Assembly (NCBI GenBank): GCA_907165135.1
Contig: OU015567.1
Span: 2,733,001 to 2,797,000 of the forward strand
Reading direction: 5' to 3'
Source of the DNA: Oikopleura dioica
Taxonomy: Eukaryota; Chordata; Appendicularia; Copelata; Oikopleuridae
Length of the DNA: 64,000 nucleotides
Shown here: one piece after another, positions 1 through 12,765 of the stretch
Numbering within the stretch: position 1 is the first letter of the stretch
How the letters are laid out: each line of letters starts with the position of its first letter
The notes under the pieces: generated by a model
Seen by the model: only the letters and a program-made list of their open reading frames with translations
The model's database searches: none
Told to the model about the DNA's origin: nothing
Made by a program: the position numbers and the translations under genes

Positions 1-147
1 TTACAGTATGTCATGATTCATACAGGGATTGTTTTTTGTACAGAGGGAGTTTTCAGTTATGTGTCAGTAAAATTGTTTACTTTTTTTTGTTTTCGCGAGT
101 GTTTTGTCGTTGATTTTTGTACTTTTCTTTTCAAAAGGGTTGATTTC

Positions 148-601
148 TTAGTTGTTCTTCATGAATCCCATATCTCTCGCTCCCGCCATCTTGTGGTAGC
201 CATATTCCTGCACGACGACTCCGGATAAAGAATTGCACATGTCGTAGTTGGCTTCGGATTTTTTCATAATTTTAAAATCCCCGCAGCCCTGAAAAGAAAA
301 AGGTCGATTATGGCCGGAGCTGTCCAAAGAATTAAGAATTGAGAATCGAGAAACGAGGTTTTCGAGGATGTTAAAAAATGACGGCGCCGCGGTCGAGCTA
401 AATTCGATTCTAGCTCGCCGGCCACGTATTACTAGCGCGCATTTCCGCTGATATTTAAGAATTTTCTAGCGCTAGAATTTCTCTTAAACTCACATTAATC
501 GCGCAGCAGAATTTCTCGTCCTTGTTAAAGCTCGCTCGTCTGCAGCAGCATCGTTTGTTGGTGTTGTAAGGCATTCCATTGCAGCAGCCGATTTGGTGAA
601 C
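148..601 (-). CDS. Galaxin-like Cys-rich protein, last two exons (partial)
   Basis: Two joined exons, 601-494 and 288-148, read in one frame across a GT-AG intron. The first carries a CCNGMPYN motif and CC pairs spaced like a galaxin repeat; the second starts GCGDF, has one further Cys, and ends at a TAA at 148-150. Galaxin repeats occur in secreted or matrix proteins of many animals. The 5' end, including any start codon or signal peptide, was not found between 602 and 854, so this is a partial model. The acceptor at 603-602 is TTTTTAG and the exon begins in phase 0. Function beyond a Cys-rich extracellular protein is not inferred. Confidence 0.55.
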
Positions 602-854
602 CTAAAAATCAGTTTCTTGAAAAAGGCTTTAAAAGTAAAGCTAAAGCACGCCTTTGAGCTGGATCATCCGAGGCGAAGATTATTTTGGGTTGAAGGAGAT
701 TTTCTTATGAAAATATTTTCCGGGTAGAAACGCGTCTGGTCGAATGAATTTGTTTGTGATTAAAATTATAAAAATAATATTTTTAAAAAGCTTTAATTTT
801 AATAAGATCAAAATTTCAAATTTTTTTGAACTCAAATCCAATCAGAATCCCTAA

Positions 855-3202
855 TTATTGCGAAGATCCAATAAGAAGTCTGCGATTACGCCTACGCTTT
901 CGAAATTTCTTCCAGTTTACCTCTTCCTTTTCTTCTTTTTCTGGCTTCTCTTCTGGCTCCTCTGGCTCCCAATTCACCCCAACATCAAATTGCATTACTG
1001 ATTCTTCCGGCTCTTCAGCTGGCTCCTTTTTAGCAGCTTTTGGTTTTCCGGGGCACTTTTCGTCCTTGATACTTGATCGAGTGTTTGGCCCGGCGAGGGA
1101 AATGTCGTATTGCGGAGCAGTTTGAACTCCTTGTCGATAGAAAGGAATTCCGTTGTAATCTAAATTTGGATAAAAAATAAATTTTGGAAAATACTGTTTA
1201 GACATACAAACAACGCCGAGTTCAGATAGTGGAACATTCACGTAGTCCGGGAACTGATACTTGGTGTAATTAGACTTGCTTAGACGGGATTAACTGGCTG
1301 GCACGGCTCAAAAACGTTTCAAGACACGCAGCTCAGATTTAACCCTTTCCTGAATGTTTCTTCATATTGTTGGCGCTCCTAAAGTAGATTTTAGGCTTGA
1401 TATTACTACAAAACTCAAGTTCAGGAAATCAGATGGTTCGGTTTTAAATTAAACCAAGTTCTATTAGGCAAGTAAATACTAGGTTGGGTTGATCTAAATC
1501 AGATCAGATTATCGACACAATAGCACCACCTGCCAAAAAAACGTATAAGAATGGAGATCGCGGATTTTGTCCGCTAAAATAAAATGTAATCAAAAACCCC
1601 TTCAAATGCTGGTATAACTTCTCCTGGTATTATTTCTTTTTTTCGACCCTAATTAATTTTTCTACGACTTAAGGGGGAGGTCGTCGAGAAAATTTTTTTC
1701 GCCTTTTCAAAATTTTGATTATATTTTTGGATTCCCCGATAAAAATGGAGTATTTTTGGTCCCTAGCTTTTTCTCATCTTGTTAACTTTTTAATGTAAAA
1801 TTTTCGATTTTAAGTCTCGAATTTGAAGTTTCTTGAAAATTATTAGTTGGTGATTTCGTCCAAAAACTATCTAAAACTGATTATTATGCACTAGGCATTG
1901 TTTTCAAATGATTTCTGACTAATTATTTTTAAAAAATCCGAGTCTTTGTGATTTTTGTAGAAATTTCCATGAAAAAATGGGTAAAAATGACGATTTTGAC
2001 GAAAATCGAATATTTTTAATCAATAAGAAAAAAATTTTTATGAAAGTAACCCTTAATTTTTTGATCGCCGGTTAATATTTAAGGGTCTAAACTATTTATT
2101 AATTATATTTGATGAGGAAAAAAAAACTCGGTTTTTGAGATTTTTTGGTCACGAGACACCCCCACTTCAACCCTAATTTTTGAAAAATTTTTCAAAAAAT
2201 TTTTTTTTCTGCTTTTCGCCGGTTAATTTTTCAAACCCTTTTCTTTCAATCTGAAATGTCAGAATTTTCCTATCTAATCGGGTTTCTCCGCATTTTTGGT
2301 CACGGAAATCCCGATTCTCGTCGACCTCCCCCTTAATCTGTTTCGACTGAAATGATACATAACCATCCTTGAGTTCTCGATATCGAAATATCATATCTTT
2401 TCTAATAAATGCTACATAATGAGTCATTATTGATAAAGAAAAATTTCAAGGAGCTTCATCTTGTTGTCGAATTAGCTTTTCTTAGCTCAAAAAATCTCTT
2501 TCAAAACTTCCTGCTTGTTAATTCTGTTTAAATCCACAAACCACGAAGCAGGTCAACAGAAGTATTGCTCCTTTTAACCCGCCAGCGTGGAAATAAACAA
2601 CGCTCAAACTTGGTGCACATTTAGAAATAGTTTTAAGCCCACTGCGGATTAGCTACGTTTCTTTGTTACGTGTTCAATTTGCGCCAATTTTTGCTTTTGC
2701 GAAATTTGCGAAATTCCAACTATTCTTTACCTCTGCGTCTTGTGGAAAAACGACTTCAGCGGGCTCGATTTTGAGAATATAGACTTTTTGGTAGTCTGGA
2801 TGGCTCGATTTTGAAGCTTCCTGAATTTTACTGGCAAAAGGGCTTTGATTTGTTGTCGCTGATCGCCGGAACTGGTGCCGCGCCTGAATTTCATTTTCAA
2901 GGATTAGGTCATTCATATTGAATTCAATCTTTTACTGTTTTTGTTATAAGGTTTTTCTTAATTTATTTTTTAAATAAAATTTTATTTTTTTTATCAAAAT
3001 TCTTTTCATAAAATTTAATGAAAAAAACTTAATTATCAACCAATAAATAATTAGATTTTTATCTAAATTAGTTTATCTCGTTATTTATTCTCTAAAAACG
3101 CACCTGTTTATTTCGAATAGCTCTTTCCGTCGAATATACTGTGTATCCGAGAAAGAAAACGGCGAATGCTTTGAAGATTTGTTGAAAAGTAACTTGACCC
3201 AT
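855..3202 (-). CDS. Single-pass membrane protein with charged C-terminal tail
   Basis: Five exons close in frame: 3202-3104, 2928-2731, 1378-1344, 1278-1208 and 1159-855 (708 nt, 235 aa). The start MGQVTFQQIF is followed at once by one hydrophobic segment (about residues 8-22), suggesting an N-terminal membrane anchor. The middle is soluble-looking. The last 70 residues are first Glu/Pro-rich and then strongly basic (KKFRKRRRNRR). I do not recognise the family. The 1.35 kb third-exon-proximal intron (2730-1379) is much longer than the others because it hosts a TTAA-flanked element at 1673-2332. The splice after 2731 uses GAG|GTAAAG; an unspliced reading would stop at 2674, so that join decides the model. 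Confidence 0.6.
1673..2332. mobile_element. TTAA-flanked non-autonomous element (piggyBac-type MITE)
   Basis: Terminal inverted repeats GGGGGAGGTCGTCGAGAA (left) and the same with one change (right, read in reverse) are each flanked by TTAA (1669-1672 and 2333-2336). A TTAA duplication is the hallmark of piggyBac-superfamily insertion. The 660 bp interior is AT-rich with no coding potential, so it would be non-autonomous. It sits inside an intron of the minus-strand membrane-protein gene. Confidence 0.75.
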
Positions 3203-6200
3203 AGTGACGTCTCCTCCCTTATTTTTCACTGTCTTCTCTTTTCTTTCTTTTTACTTCTCTGTGAACGTCTGTAGTTGCTCTAAAAATGAGTTGAGTGGAA
3301 TTGATTTCGTGTTCGATGAATGTTTTGAAATAAAGCTGAAGATACTCTGGTCACGTGAGCGGACTTAGAAATGGTTTTTACAACTGTGAAGGGGAAACTC
3401 TTAAGTTTTAAGGGCGTGTACGAGGAGAGGGATCAGCACATTTATTTGATTCGCGGGATTATCTAAATATACCGGACTTATTCTCTCCCCAGGAACTCTT
3501 CTAAAACTAAGGGTATCCACGGACCTATTTCGGAAGGGCTGAAAGGATCAGGCATAAAATTTGGATTTTCAATTAGTTGCCCGCAAGCTTGACAGTTGAA
3601 CATTCGTCAAGATGACGTTTAGAACTGGCCGATCGTGAAAAAATGATTTGAAAGTAATTTAAATAATCGAACGCAGCTTCAAAATTTCTGTCAATTTTTG
3701 CTCGTTATCAATTTTTGTCGATTCTTGCCTCCAAAAGTTCAAGTTCTTTTGTCATTTCTTTTGTCAAGATTGTCAATATCAAAGTGACACCCTTATATTA
3801 AACTTAAGGGGGTACCCCTTTGTTTGTTTAAATCTAACCCTTATCCCCTTATTTTGATAGAAAAGACCTTAAAAGTGATGTTTGGTAAATTAAATGGAGC
3901 TCTAAGTTTATCAAGGTCAGAAGAGAGACATTAATTTGCAGCAGGTTCATTTGGTGGCTTTATCATAATGTTATTTTCTGTTATCAGCAATAAGGAAAAA
4001 CATTTTGGCAAAACGTGTGTTGACGGATGTACATAGCTGTTTCTTATTCGTGTCGTTTTTTCTTTAGATAAGAGAGCAAGGGATGCGTCTTTTTGATAAG
4101 AAAAAGTTCAGCCGATTAAAAAAACGACAAGAGCATTCTTTTTTGATAAAGTAGCCTTATTAAACTGAAATCTTCAGAATTTGAACTTTGCTAAAATTTC
4201 AAATTGTTGTTTTTGTCCCTAGTCTGAAAAATGCATGGGAAATTGCGCACAAATGCGAGAATTTTGAACATTCTAACATTGATCGATCATTTTTCTGGAG
4301 GAAGAAAAAATGCTCAATTTACAAAAAAATTGTGTTTTCCTCAGCCTTCTAAGGATGATCGATCTTTCTTTATGTTCAAAAAGGTTGTTCTCATTAGAAA
4401 TAATTAAGGGGGTACACATCCGTTAATCGATCTAAGTTAAGTTCGTATTGAGAGAATTTAACCTGTGGTTGCCCTAAAAATATGGAAAAATAAGGGTGTC
4501 ACTATTCATTGTAGTCTTTTCTTTTTTTAATAAAAAGTCTTATAATAAGAAGAAATTAAATTAAGGGTATACACATTCTTCTGATGATCTATGTTTTGCT
4601 CTTTTTCAAAGAAACTACTATGGTGACACCCTTATTTATAGACAAACAACAGAATAAGGGTGTTAGTAACACCGTGTTACTATTATTAATAAATAAAAAT
4701 TATCAGTTTAAAGAACTCCATCAAAAAAAAAGTCTGATTCATCCCACTCAAATGAATAGGTGTGCCCACATACGATAAGTTATTTTGAATTGAACCGGGA
4801 ACAATCATCAAAAAGTCCTTTTATCGAGTTTTCGGATGAGCTGGATTTTTGTTTTTGGTGGACACATGGGACCGATGCTGGGTGCGATAATAATATTTTG
4901 CGTTCTAAAGACCGCCTAAAAGCGCGAAGAAAACAAGAAAAACCCAGATTATCTCATTTTGCGGCTATTTTCCGGCTTCCAAAACTTCAACTTTTCAAAA
5001 AAACTTCAACTTTACGGGCAACACTGTAACCAAAACGCGACGACGATGTTGATATCTTTCGTCAACTAAGATGCTTCTTGCGAAGCTCATTTTAAAAAAA
5101 GAAACCACTGTAAAGTCATAAAAGCTCAATTATTCTTCAGTTAAGAGGAGAGCTGATAAGCTTGGAAAGGTATTCGATAAAGCGTGGCTCGTGGTCGGCC
5201 AAAATTTTTTTAAAGTGGTCTTGACCACATTTGAGCAGGCAATAACCGGTAAGTCACCGCGAAATTTCCAGCGCTTCTACCTCGAAAGCGGATAAAACCG
5301 CCATTGAAAATTGATAACTACTTTTCACCGAAGAAAATTTCTTAACAAAAGATGGTATATTTTTTAAATTTTTAAGAGAATTATAAAGATTTTTATCTTA
5401 TCTATCAAGTTTACGAGCTGTTGTACCACTACCCGTACTAGTAGCTACATCAGGTGATTTTCAAGGAAACAATTTTTCTTAAATGCAAATTCAAGAATCA
5501 AATTCAGCTCTTATGGCTTTTTAATAATAATCTTGATTCGATAGATTACCTCTAGAAAACTGACTATGACAGCAAATGAAGAAAGAAAAAGGTCGTTTTT
5601 GGCTTGCTTCTCTTGATTTATCTTTTGACAAAATTTTCTTCCATCAACTCCGAGTCAGAGCGCGGTTGGGAAAGTGCGATAGGTGGCGCTCTCAAAAGGA
5701 GGAGCGCGACTCATGAGTTGTCACGAATTAATGAATCAATGAATGTGTGTCTGTGATGATTATTTATCATTATAAATATTGAATGGTTGATAAAAGAATC
5801 TAAATAAAACGCAATCATATTTGCAAAATTTCCCATTGACCTCAAATAATAACTCCTTATTGAATTTTATAGAAGGGAGTACAAAAAAATTTATAAGTTA
5901 AGAGTAAGAGTTACGATAAGAAAGCCATTTTTCAATATTCTTCTTTGCGGTACTGCATTTTTGGTAAAATAAGGGTGCTTGCCATTATTTGATTGTCAAA
6001 AAAATCAAAATTGCGTTAATAATTGAAAAAAACGCACGCTTGAATTCAGTCTTCTCCCGGAAACGAAGACATAAACGTGAAATTTTGATGAAAATAAAGC
6101 TCGGGCTCAACCTAGATGACGGTTTATTTTGGTTGTTTATTGATTGACGACATTTATTTTGAACTTGATGAAAACAGATAATAACACCGTCTGATTCAAT

Positions 6201-8813
6201 CAGCATCTTTTCGACCAAAAAAGCTTGTCGCATGATCGATACAGTATCTTCAAGAGAAAATCTGTTTTGGACAAGAAAGAAAAATAAAGATTGCAGCGAT
6301 TGAAGGACGCTCAAAGTGCCGAAATCGTCTGAAAACCCTCAAGATCGCCGCCAATTTCGTCAAAAGTGCGCATTTTCATCTTCAAGCACTTGGTTTCAAG
6401 CAAAAAGCTTTTGTATAAAAAATTTCAAAATAACTTAAAATCAGAATTTTTCACCGAAAAAACAATTTTTAAATATTTATCTAAATTATTTTTATTTTAA
6501 ATTTAATGGATTTTGAGATGTCAATCGAATTTTTGAATTAAGGGTGTCACCAAGCTATTATTTTTTTTGCTCTATTTATATTTTTTCCAAACAAAATATC
6601 GAAATTATATTTGGAAAAATTAGAAATGAAGCAAAAAATAATAGCTTAGTGACACCCTATTTTCAAAAATCAAATTATTGTTTTTATATTAGAAGATCCC
6701 AACTGTAATTGATGATGTCATTTCGTTCCTTCTGCTTTGCTGGCTGCTCCCAAACCTCATGAACATTACTTCTTTAGCCACGTGCCACCATGTTGAACAG
6801 TTTAGTTATTTGGCATGTTTGAACGAACATTAAACTTTCTAAAACGCCCGTCAACGGAAAAAAAGATTCATGTGAAACTTGAATTCGTCCTCTTTTTTAG
6901 GACCAGTAATATCTGATCGGAGCGGAATGCATTTGACGACTTGATTAGCAGTTGATGGACGATCTATCATCGTAGCGAAAAATTCGAGGGGACGGAAATG
7001 GCGAGATACAACTATTTCCACGTTTTGCCTTTTTGCTCTCATCCTTTTTTCGGATCGTGCTGGTTAAGGTCTTCTCGAGTTTCGATTCCAAGTAATTCAT
7101 TTGTTTCGTCTGAGCTTATCGCGGTGGCGGAAGAATTTGAGTTTTCGTGAAAACTCGCGGCGATACGCTGACAATGCTTCAAGCTTCTTTCAAGCTTTGG
7201 CGTGAAGAAGAAGAGTATTTGTAAACAAGCGGGGCTGATAAAGTATATTCAGTAAGTGCCCAGAATCCCGTCTACCTCACGATTCTCAGTACAATTTTTT
7301 CTATAAATTCTCTTGTTTCAATATTCATATTGAAAATTTTAAAGTCAAATTTCAAGCTTTTTTATTTTTCGTTTATTGATTTGAAAATCAAACAGAAATG
7401 TGTTTAGGTGCTATTCACCCCCTAAATCAATTAAAAAAAGACACGACAATCGCAAATCGCGTTATTATTGTAACATACCAAATAATCAATGTTTACTCAA
7501 ATCCTCCGAGAAAAAGGAGAACAGATCTTATGACTCAATGTTTCTGACGTAAAAATTTGTTGCAGACAAACAGGCTAATTTTTGTAAATAAACAGATAGT
7601 TTTGTCGTTTAAGAAAATCAAGAATTAGCAAATTTGAAATTTTCGCCTTTGCCGAACTGTTCAATTCCAAGTCGCAGCGGAGGGGAAATTATCTTGTTGA
7701 AATATTTTTAATGAAAGACCAGATAAGGAGCCAGCATGACGTTTTTCCAGAGTGGCGAGAAAGTTCATCTAAACGCGGACGAGGGCCTAAGCCAATTATC
7801 AATCCTTTAGGATTCGCCCAGCCCAGCTACTACTATTCAATAGTTCAATTCCGTCGCGATTTTTTTATTTTTTTAATTTCTGACCGGAAATATTTTATTT
7901 CAGATTCTAGCTCAGATTTCGTTTTCTAAAATTTTTTTTGGCAAGAAGCCAACTAGTACTTGATGATTTTTTCAAGCACTTGAGTAGTTCTATGTTTCAG
8001 TTTTTCTCGGAGAAGAAAAATGCAGATGAAAATAAGGGTGTCCCTTTGTTAAAAGGAAAAGCCTCCTAAAATGAGTAACTTCCGGATCTGGGGAAGGAAA
8101 ATCACGAGACACCTTCCATGAACAAAACGATGATCTCTTCCTTTGGGCAGTTGAATTCTATGCGCGAAATCTGACAGCGAAAAGATTTTTCGACGAGAGA
8201 CGGATTAGAAACTGGCGCGTGTAGACCGGAAGTTATGCAACATTTCTAAACCTAATTGACGAACACGTGATTTAATTGACTCAACAATTTTTCCTCAGAA
8301 ACGGCTTTTTGAAATTTAAAATCCGGTTTTTCATGAAATGATCGGTTTTTGGTTTACATAATCTGTTACTTTCTGAAAGGAACCGCGAAATTAATTTTGG
8401 GGATGGAATAAAATCAAAGGTGCTCAAAAAAGGTCATTGGTGGAAAGTTGTAAAAGGGCGGCATTTGTTAGCGGCGAAAGATACTGGATTGTTGGCGGCG
8501 GAGGAGGAGGTAATCGGTGTTAGATTAATCCGGCTTCAGACTCAAAGCCTGTTCAGATCGAAGCAGGTCTGGACGGGATTAGCAAAATGCACAAAAATAA
8601 GGTGAAGCTAGAAGAGCGCCTTAATTTTTACAACCGATAAGAAACCAAAAATGATGGTTACGCAAATTTGCACGGAAATGGAATCACGCTCTTTTGCGAG
8701 AATTTGTTGTAGCATCCAGACCATTTTCTGACGTTCTCTCAAACAAAACTCTGAGGTCTTAAGTCTCCACACCTTTTGAAGCTCACTTTTTTGTAAAAAA
8801 GAGAAGGAAAGAA
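3203..8813. other. 5.6 kb gene-poor stretch with degenerate repeats
   Basis: I could build no gene here that closes across splice sites. It holds one clear foldback element (6541-6659) and several half-sites of the motif AGTGACACCCTTATT in either orientation (about 3783, 4491, 4623, 8030). It also has an AGGTGGCGCT motif at 5681-5690, also seen upstream of the EGF-repeat genes. A minus-strand stretch around 6390-6190 begins MKMRTFDEIGGDLEG and reads like a first exon, but no continuation closes in frame. Another minus-strand open stretch at 7042-6851 is also unsupported. Confidence 0.5.
6541..6659. mobile_element. 119 bp foldback element
   Basis: The left end AGGGTGTCACCAAGCTATTA and the right end are near-perfect inverted copies. 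The pairing continues through the A/T-rich centre with few mismatches, so the whole element folds on itself. A TTAA overlaps the left border. Its end sequence matches the scattered GTGACACCCTTATT half-sites elsewhere in the window, suggesting one dispersed family. Confidence 0.7.
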
Positions 8814-9459
8814 ATGGGTGATCAGAGTCTTATTTTCAGGTTTACGTTTTAAATTAATTGTTATAATATGTACTCTATTTCTTTAAATTGTCCGTCCCTC
8901 AATAATTGGGTGGTAAAATGATTTAAATAATTTCTCCAATGATTTTAACGGAGAAAAATTCTCATAAAAACATAAACTTATCAAAATTATGGTTTTTTAT
9001 TTAAAACGAAAAAAGAGGCTTGCATATCCTTTTCGAGCTTATTGCCTTTATCTGTGCCTTGGTAGGCGTCTGCGACGACAAGCATGATGGATGTCGGTTC
9101 AGTACCAGCTGGGCCTTTGCTTTTTCTGTCTCAGTTATCAGGTAAAAAAAATAATGAACTGTCAGATTGATGCTTTTGCAGCTTGTTTTGGTGGATCCTG
9201 CTTATTCTCCAAGACAAATTGAAGTGCTTCTCTTGGAGTGGAATGTCAACGCTCGAGAAGATTATGTGGTTCATTCTGTACCACTTCGTCTACGCTGCAG
9301 CGATCATAACTATCTCGTAAGACAATGATGAACATTGCGACCCCCTTATTTTTAAGAAACGGAAAGAACAGTGCCAAAATCGCTGCAAATTGCTTCTGGT
9401 GGTTTGATCTTATTCTTTTCTTTTTCGAGGCTGCACTGATGGCAAATTTATTCGAGTAA
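8814..9459 (+). CDS. MARVEL-like four-TM protein
   Basis: Four exons close exactly: 8814-8839, 9016-9141, 9182-9316 and 9372-9459 (375 nt, 124 aa). The first exon encodes only MGDQSLIF plus two bases. Four hydrophobic segments follow in order, with a Cys/Asp-rich first loop (CDDKHDGC) and a last segment beginning AAKIAANCFWWFD. That layout (TM1, short extracellular loop, TM2, TM3, loop, TM4) resembles MARVEL-domain proteins such as CMTM or plasmolipin, which act in vesicle and junction membranes. The family call is by layout only; the length is at the short end. It ends tail-to-tail with eEF2K. Confidence 0.6.
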
Positions 9460-9779
9460 ATACTGTCACTCTGACGTGATCTATTTATAAACTTTCTAGC
9501 AACGTCCAAATCAAAGGAATCACAGATCAAGGGGCGCCGAATTCAAATGTTCAAGTCTCCAAGAAATAGAAAAAAGAGTCATTTATTTCAGTATTCTTTT
9601 TTTTTCTTACATTTTCTTACAATAAAGCTTTATTTTATTTTTTACGAAGACATATGTTTCAAAACGCCGAAAATTCTCTTCATCGATGAATTGTTATTTT
9701 GTCAGAAAAATAAGTCAAATAATTCGCAAAAGAATATCATTGAAGAAAATTATATTTTTAGATACATAATCAGAAGGTT

Positions 9780-12563
9780 TCATCCCATTTTCTCAAAAAT
9801 TTCTTCGACGAGTTCAGAATACTTGGCAGCTTGACGGATTCTGCCATCTCGTTTCGCATCATCAGCGGCCCTTTTATTATTATAATTAGGAATTTACTCT
9901 GTCGATCAGCTTTTCCATTGCCATACGAATTCAACCTAATTCAGTCCGAAAAGTTTCATTTTAACATTGTTAATTTCTCTTTCAAAAAAAAAACGTCAGA
10001 CAAAATCGAATCTTGATTCCCGGTCGTAACATAAAATTAATAGCGCGTTTAACCCTGCCCCGCCAAATGCACCTCAGGAGGTGCATTTTTCGATTTTTCA
10101 AATTTTCAATCGCTCATAATTTCTTCTGCACGATGTGATTTTTTCGAAATAATCCCTTATTCAAGAGAACTCTTCAGTATCTTTTATATACTATGAGAGT
10201 GAAAGTTCTACCTAAGTTGAAGACCCGAAAAAACGGGTTCGAAAATTGCATTTGGCGGGGCAAGGTTAATTACCTTTGATAGAAGTCGCAAGCCAGTTCG
10301 AGTCGCTCATTCGTGCCCATTCCTAATCCATGTCCTTTGAAATAAATATCCGCAATATTTGAAATGATCATGTGATATCGAATGAAGGGGGTGTTTGTTC
10401 CAGAATCGTAAAGCACAGTGTACCACTGAAGAGCCTTTCTCGGATCTCGCTCCATATGATGATAGCGCTGCGCCATTTTCCAGATGCAATTTTTGTCGCC
10501 GAAGAGGGCCGCTTCTTGAATCAATTCCCAGCCAGCAGCTGTGTCTTTCGGAATTTCGAGGTCTTCGAGCTCGTCTGTGTCTTGGCCGAGTAGTTTTGTG
10601 CCCAAGATTGTCATTGCTTTCAGATTTTTATATTCTCGCGCCGCCAGATTTAGGTGGAAAATTGCTGCCTTTTTTAAAGTTTTTATTTTTGCTCATTAAT
10701 CTTTTTGATATCTGCGCCTTAGAGAAATTTAAGTTCGTTTTCTGGCTAATTTTAAAGCTTTTCCTCAGTGACCAAATCCATGTACCAGCCACTACAGTAC
10801 AAGTCCGCAATTCCATAATGAACTAAAGCTGTCAATCAACAAGGAGTGGTTTTTCAAAACCTGAAGCTATCGGATGGGATTCGTGTTCTTTCGTCGACAC
10901 TGGCAGTTTTTCGATTCTAGAGACTCTCGACGAAGTCGGTTCATGCTTTTCAGTAATTGCGGAGGTTTCTGCTGGAACCCAGGTGTCTTCTTCTAGCGGC
11001 GGCAGGGTGCCTTTTGGTTAAATGTTAGTTCGTTCGTTCTTCACATATTTCTACAGTATGGTTTGCATATAGAATTTGACTACCAGTAGTTCTGCGGCGA
11101 ACAGTCATTTTCTGCGTCATCTCAAAAATTGTGTCTTGGATCGCCATTGTCATTTCTTCTGTGATTTCTGCCGGATGAAGTTCTATTTCTTTCAGTTTCA
11201 GCCTCTTGCACTCTATTATTGTGGTAGAAAACGAGTGAAAAAGAAGGGTAAACCTTTGTTACATCGATGAGAAAGGAAGAATAATGAGATTCCACGAAGA
11301 CCAAGGTTCGATTCTCCATAGCCTTCGCCATCGATTGTGTGGATACAGGGATCGGTGAAGATATCCTTAAATTTTGAGTTTGAAAATTCACCGTGAAACC
11401 ATAATTTTAAAATCAAATCATACAAAAGAAATTTATAATGTTGATCTTAGCTGAAAACTAATAATAACACACTGGATATTCCTGACACCACTGGAATGAT
11501 AAACCATTACCTGGACACCCTGAATATCGACGACAATATGCTTGTACTGCGACTTGACAAAAGTAAAGTGCGAAAAGGCGTGTGGCGTTGTTCGTGCCTT
11601 GCCCTCTTCACTTCCCGCGTTGACGTATCCAGCATTTGAACTTTCCAGAAGATAAGCTTATCTCTTTCATAACTCTTGCCTTACTTGTGTTTTTGATAAT
11701 CGCCCTCAATGAAAGATTCACAGTGAAAACATGGAGAAAACTCGCGCTCCTGAAATTCCACCACGCTCAGTTGCTTTAAAACTGCTGCTCAAAAATATTC
11801 AATACTTGGAATTCAAAAATAAGGTAAGTTAAAAGAATTTGAGCCCATGGCAGAAAGTCAATTTTCTTGTGCGGCTTGAGTTTGTTGTATTCTTCGGAAT
11901 AATATTTCGCCAAAGATTGGCACTGAGCATCTTGATAGTAATTCTCCGTTGGAGCAAAGTCCAGATATTCCTTCAAAACGACATTTGTGGCATGAGACCA
12001 ATCCGAGTCACGACCTATTTCAGCTTCTTTTCGTTGATTTTTCAAGTTTTTTACCTTCGAGAAATTTTGCCTTGAAAGCTCGGCGCATACAGCCCTCTGC
12101 GAACTGTTCGGATTCCATTTTGATCTGGATCCGCGTTTTTCGCCATTTTTGGGAAGAAGTATCGTAAGTGTGCTTCACTGCGTTTTCGTTCTTGAGCTTT
12201 TCGATGCCCTGAATGATTTGTGGTTGATAAAGGCTTGATCATCCGAGAGCAATTAACAGGTAGTGAGGAATTTATAGGTGAGTGACCAATTCTTCATTTT
12301 CAACCGCAAAGTTATGGTACTGTTGATATTTTTGATTCATAAAGTGTTTCGAAAGCGATATCGGGTGCAGATTTGGTTAATTTTAAATCTCGATCTAATG
12401 ATAATATTTAAAAATTCCTTTTTGCATTGGAACTTTCGATTTTATGGTGCCTTTTTGAAAAAATTTTCAACATGCCAAATATTTCTACCTTGAAAGGATC
12501 ATTCTCTTGCGACTTCGAAGCAGCAGAAAAGCCAACTGCTTTCCAAGAGTCCCTTCTTCCCAT
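9780..12563 (-). CDS. eef2k: Eukaryotic elongation factor 2 kinase
   Basis: Eleven exons: 12563-12489, 12208-12055, 12014-11806, 11749-11685, 11640-11511, 11365-11254, 11212-11084, 11010-10861, 10828-10773, 10668-10274 and 9870-9780 (1566 nt, 521 aa). It phosphorylates eEF2 to slow elongation and is calmodulin-activated. The N-terminus begins directly at the calmodulin-binding segment (RRDSWKAVGFSAASK, with the key Trp). The alpha-kinase core includes IKMESEQFAEGCMRRAFKAK, AFSHFTF, VVDIQG and a TDPCIHT...GLRG loop, ending in a CNKEC zinc-type motif. A linker and Sel1-like repeats follow, closing with DFYQRAADDAKRDG as in animal eEF2K. The protein is shorter than the vertebrate form (about 725 aa). 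Intron 10829-10860 is only 32 bp. The exon-9 donor may instead be GA (after 10764), which adds three residues. Confidence 0.93.
10053..10265. mobile_element. 213 bp TTAA-flanked MITE in the last eEF2K intron
   Basis: The left end CCCTGCCCCGCCAAATGCA and the right end (reverse read CCTTGCCCCGCCAAATGCA) are inverted repeats, flanked by TTAA at 10049-10052 and 10266-10269. The TTAA and CCCT-type termini fit a piggyBac-derived MITE. Its right border lies four bases inside the intron donor GTAA of eEF2K exon 10, so the element makes up half of an otherwise short intron. Confidence 0.8.
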
Positions 12564-12765
12564 TCTTTTTTCTTGGTGAAAATTAGTCTTTTCTCGATTT
12601 CGTGGCCGCGATTATTAAAGATTGAGAGGTGCTAAACTCGAGGAAAAAGCAAGAAATCTTCAAAAAAGTGCATATGGGAGCCGTTAATGTTTCATCACTT
12701 GATATTTCATCTTCGTTTCTACTTTACAAGTTACTGTAATGATTCAAAGAACAATGTTTATTTTA

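Noticed and set aside
2173-2427. 84-codon minus-strand open frame
   Set aside because: It spans the right end of the TTAA element at 1673-2332, so it is transposon plus intron sequence.
4760-5029. 89-codon frame in the gene-poor region
   Set aside because: No start context, splice signals or domain pattern; surrounded by repeat half-sites.
6190-6390. SLC22 transporter-like N-terminus on the minus strand
   Set aside because: Only the first dozen residues resemble organic-cation transporters; no TM segments or in-frame continuation follow.
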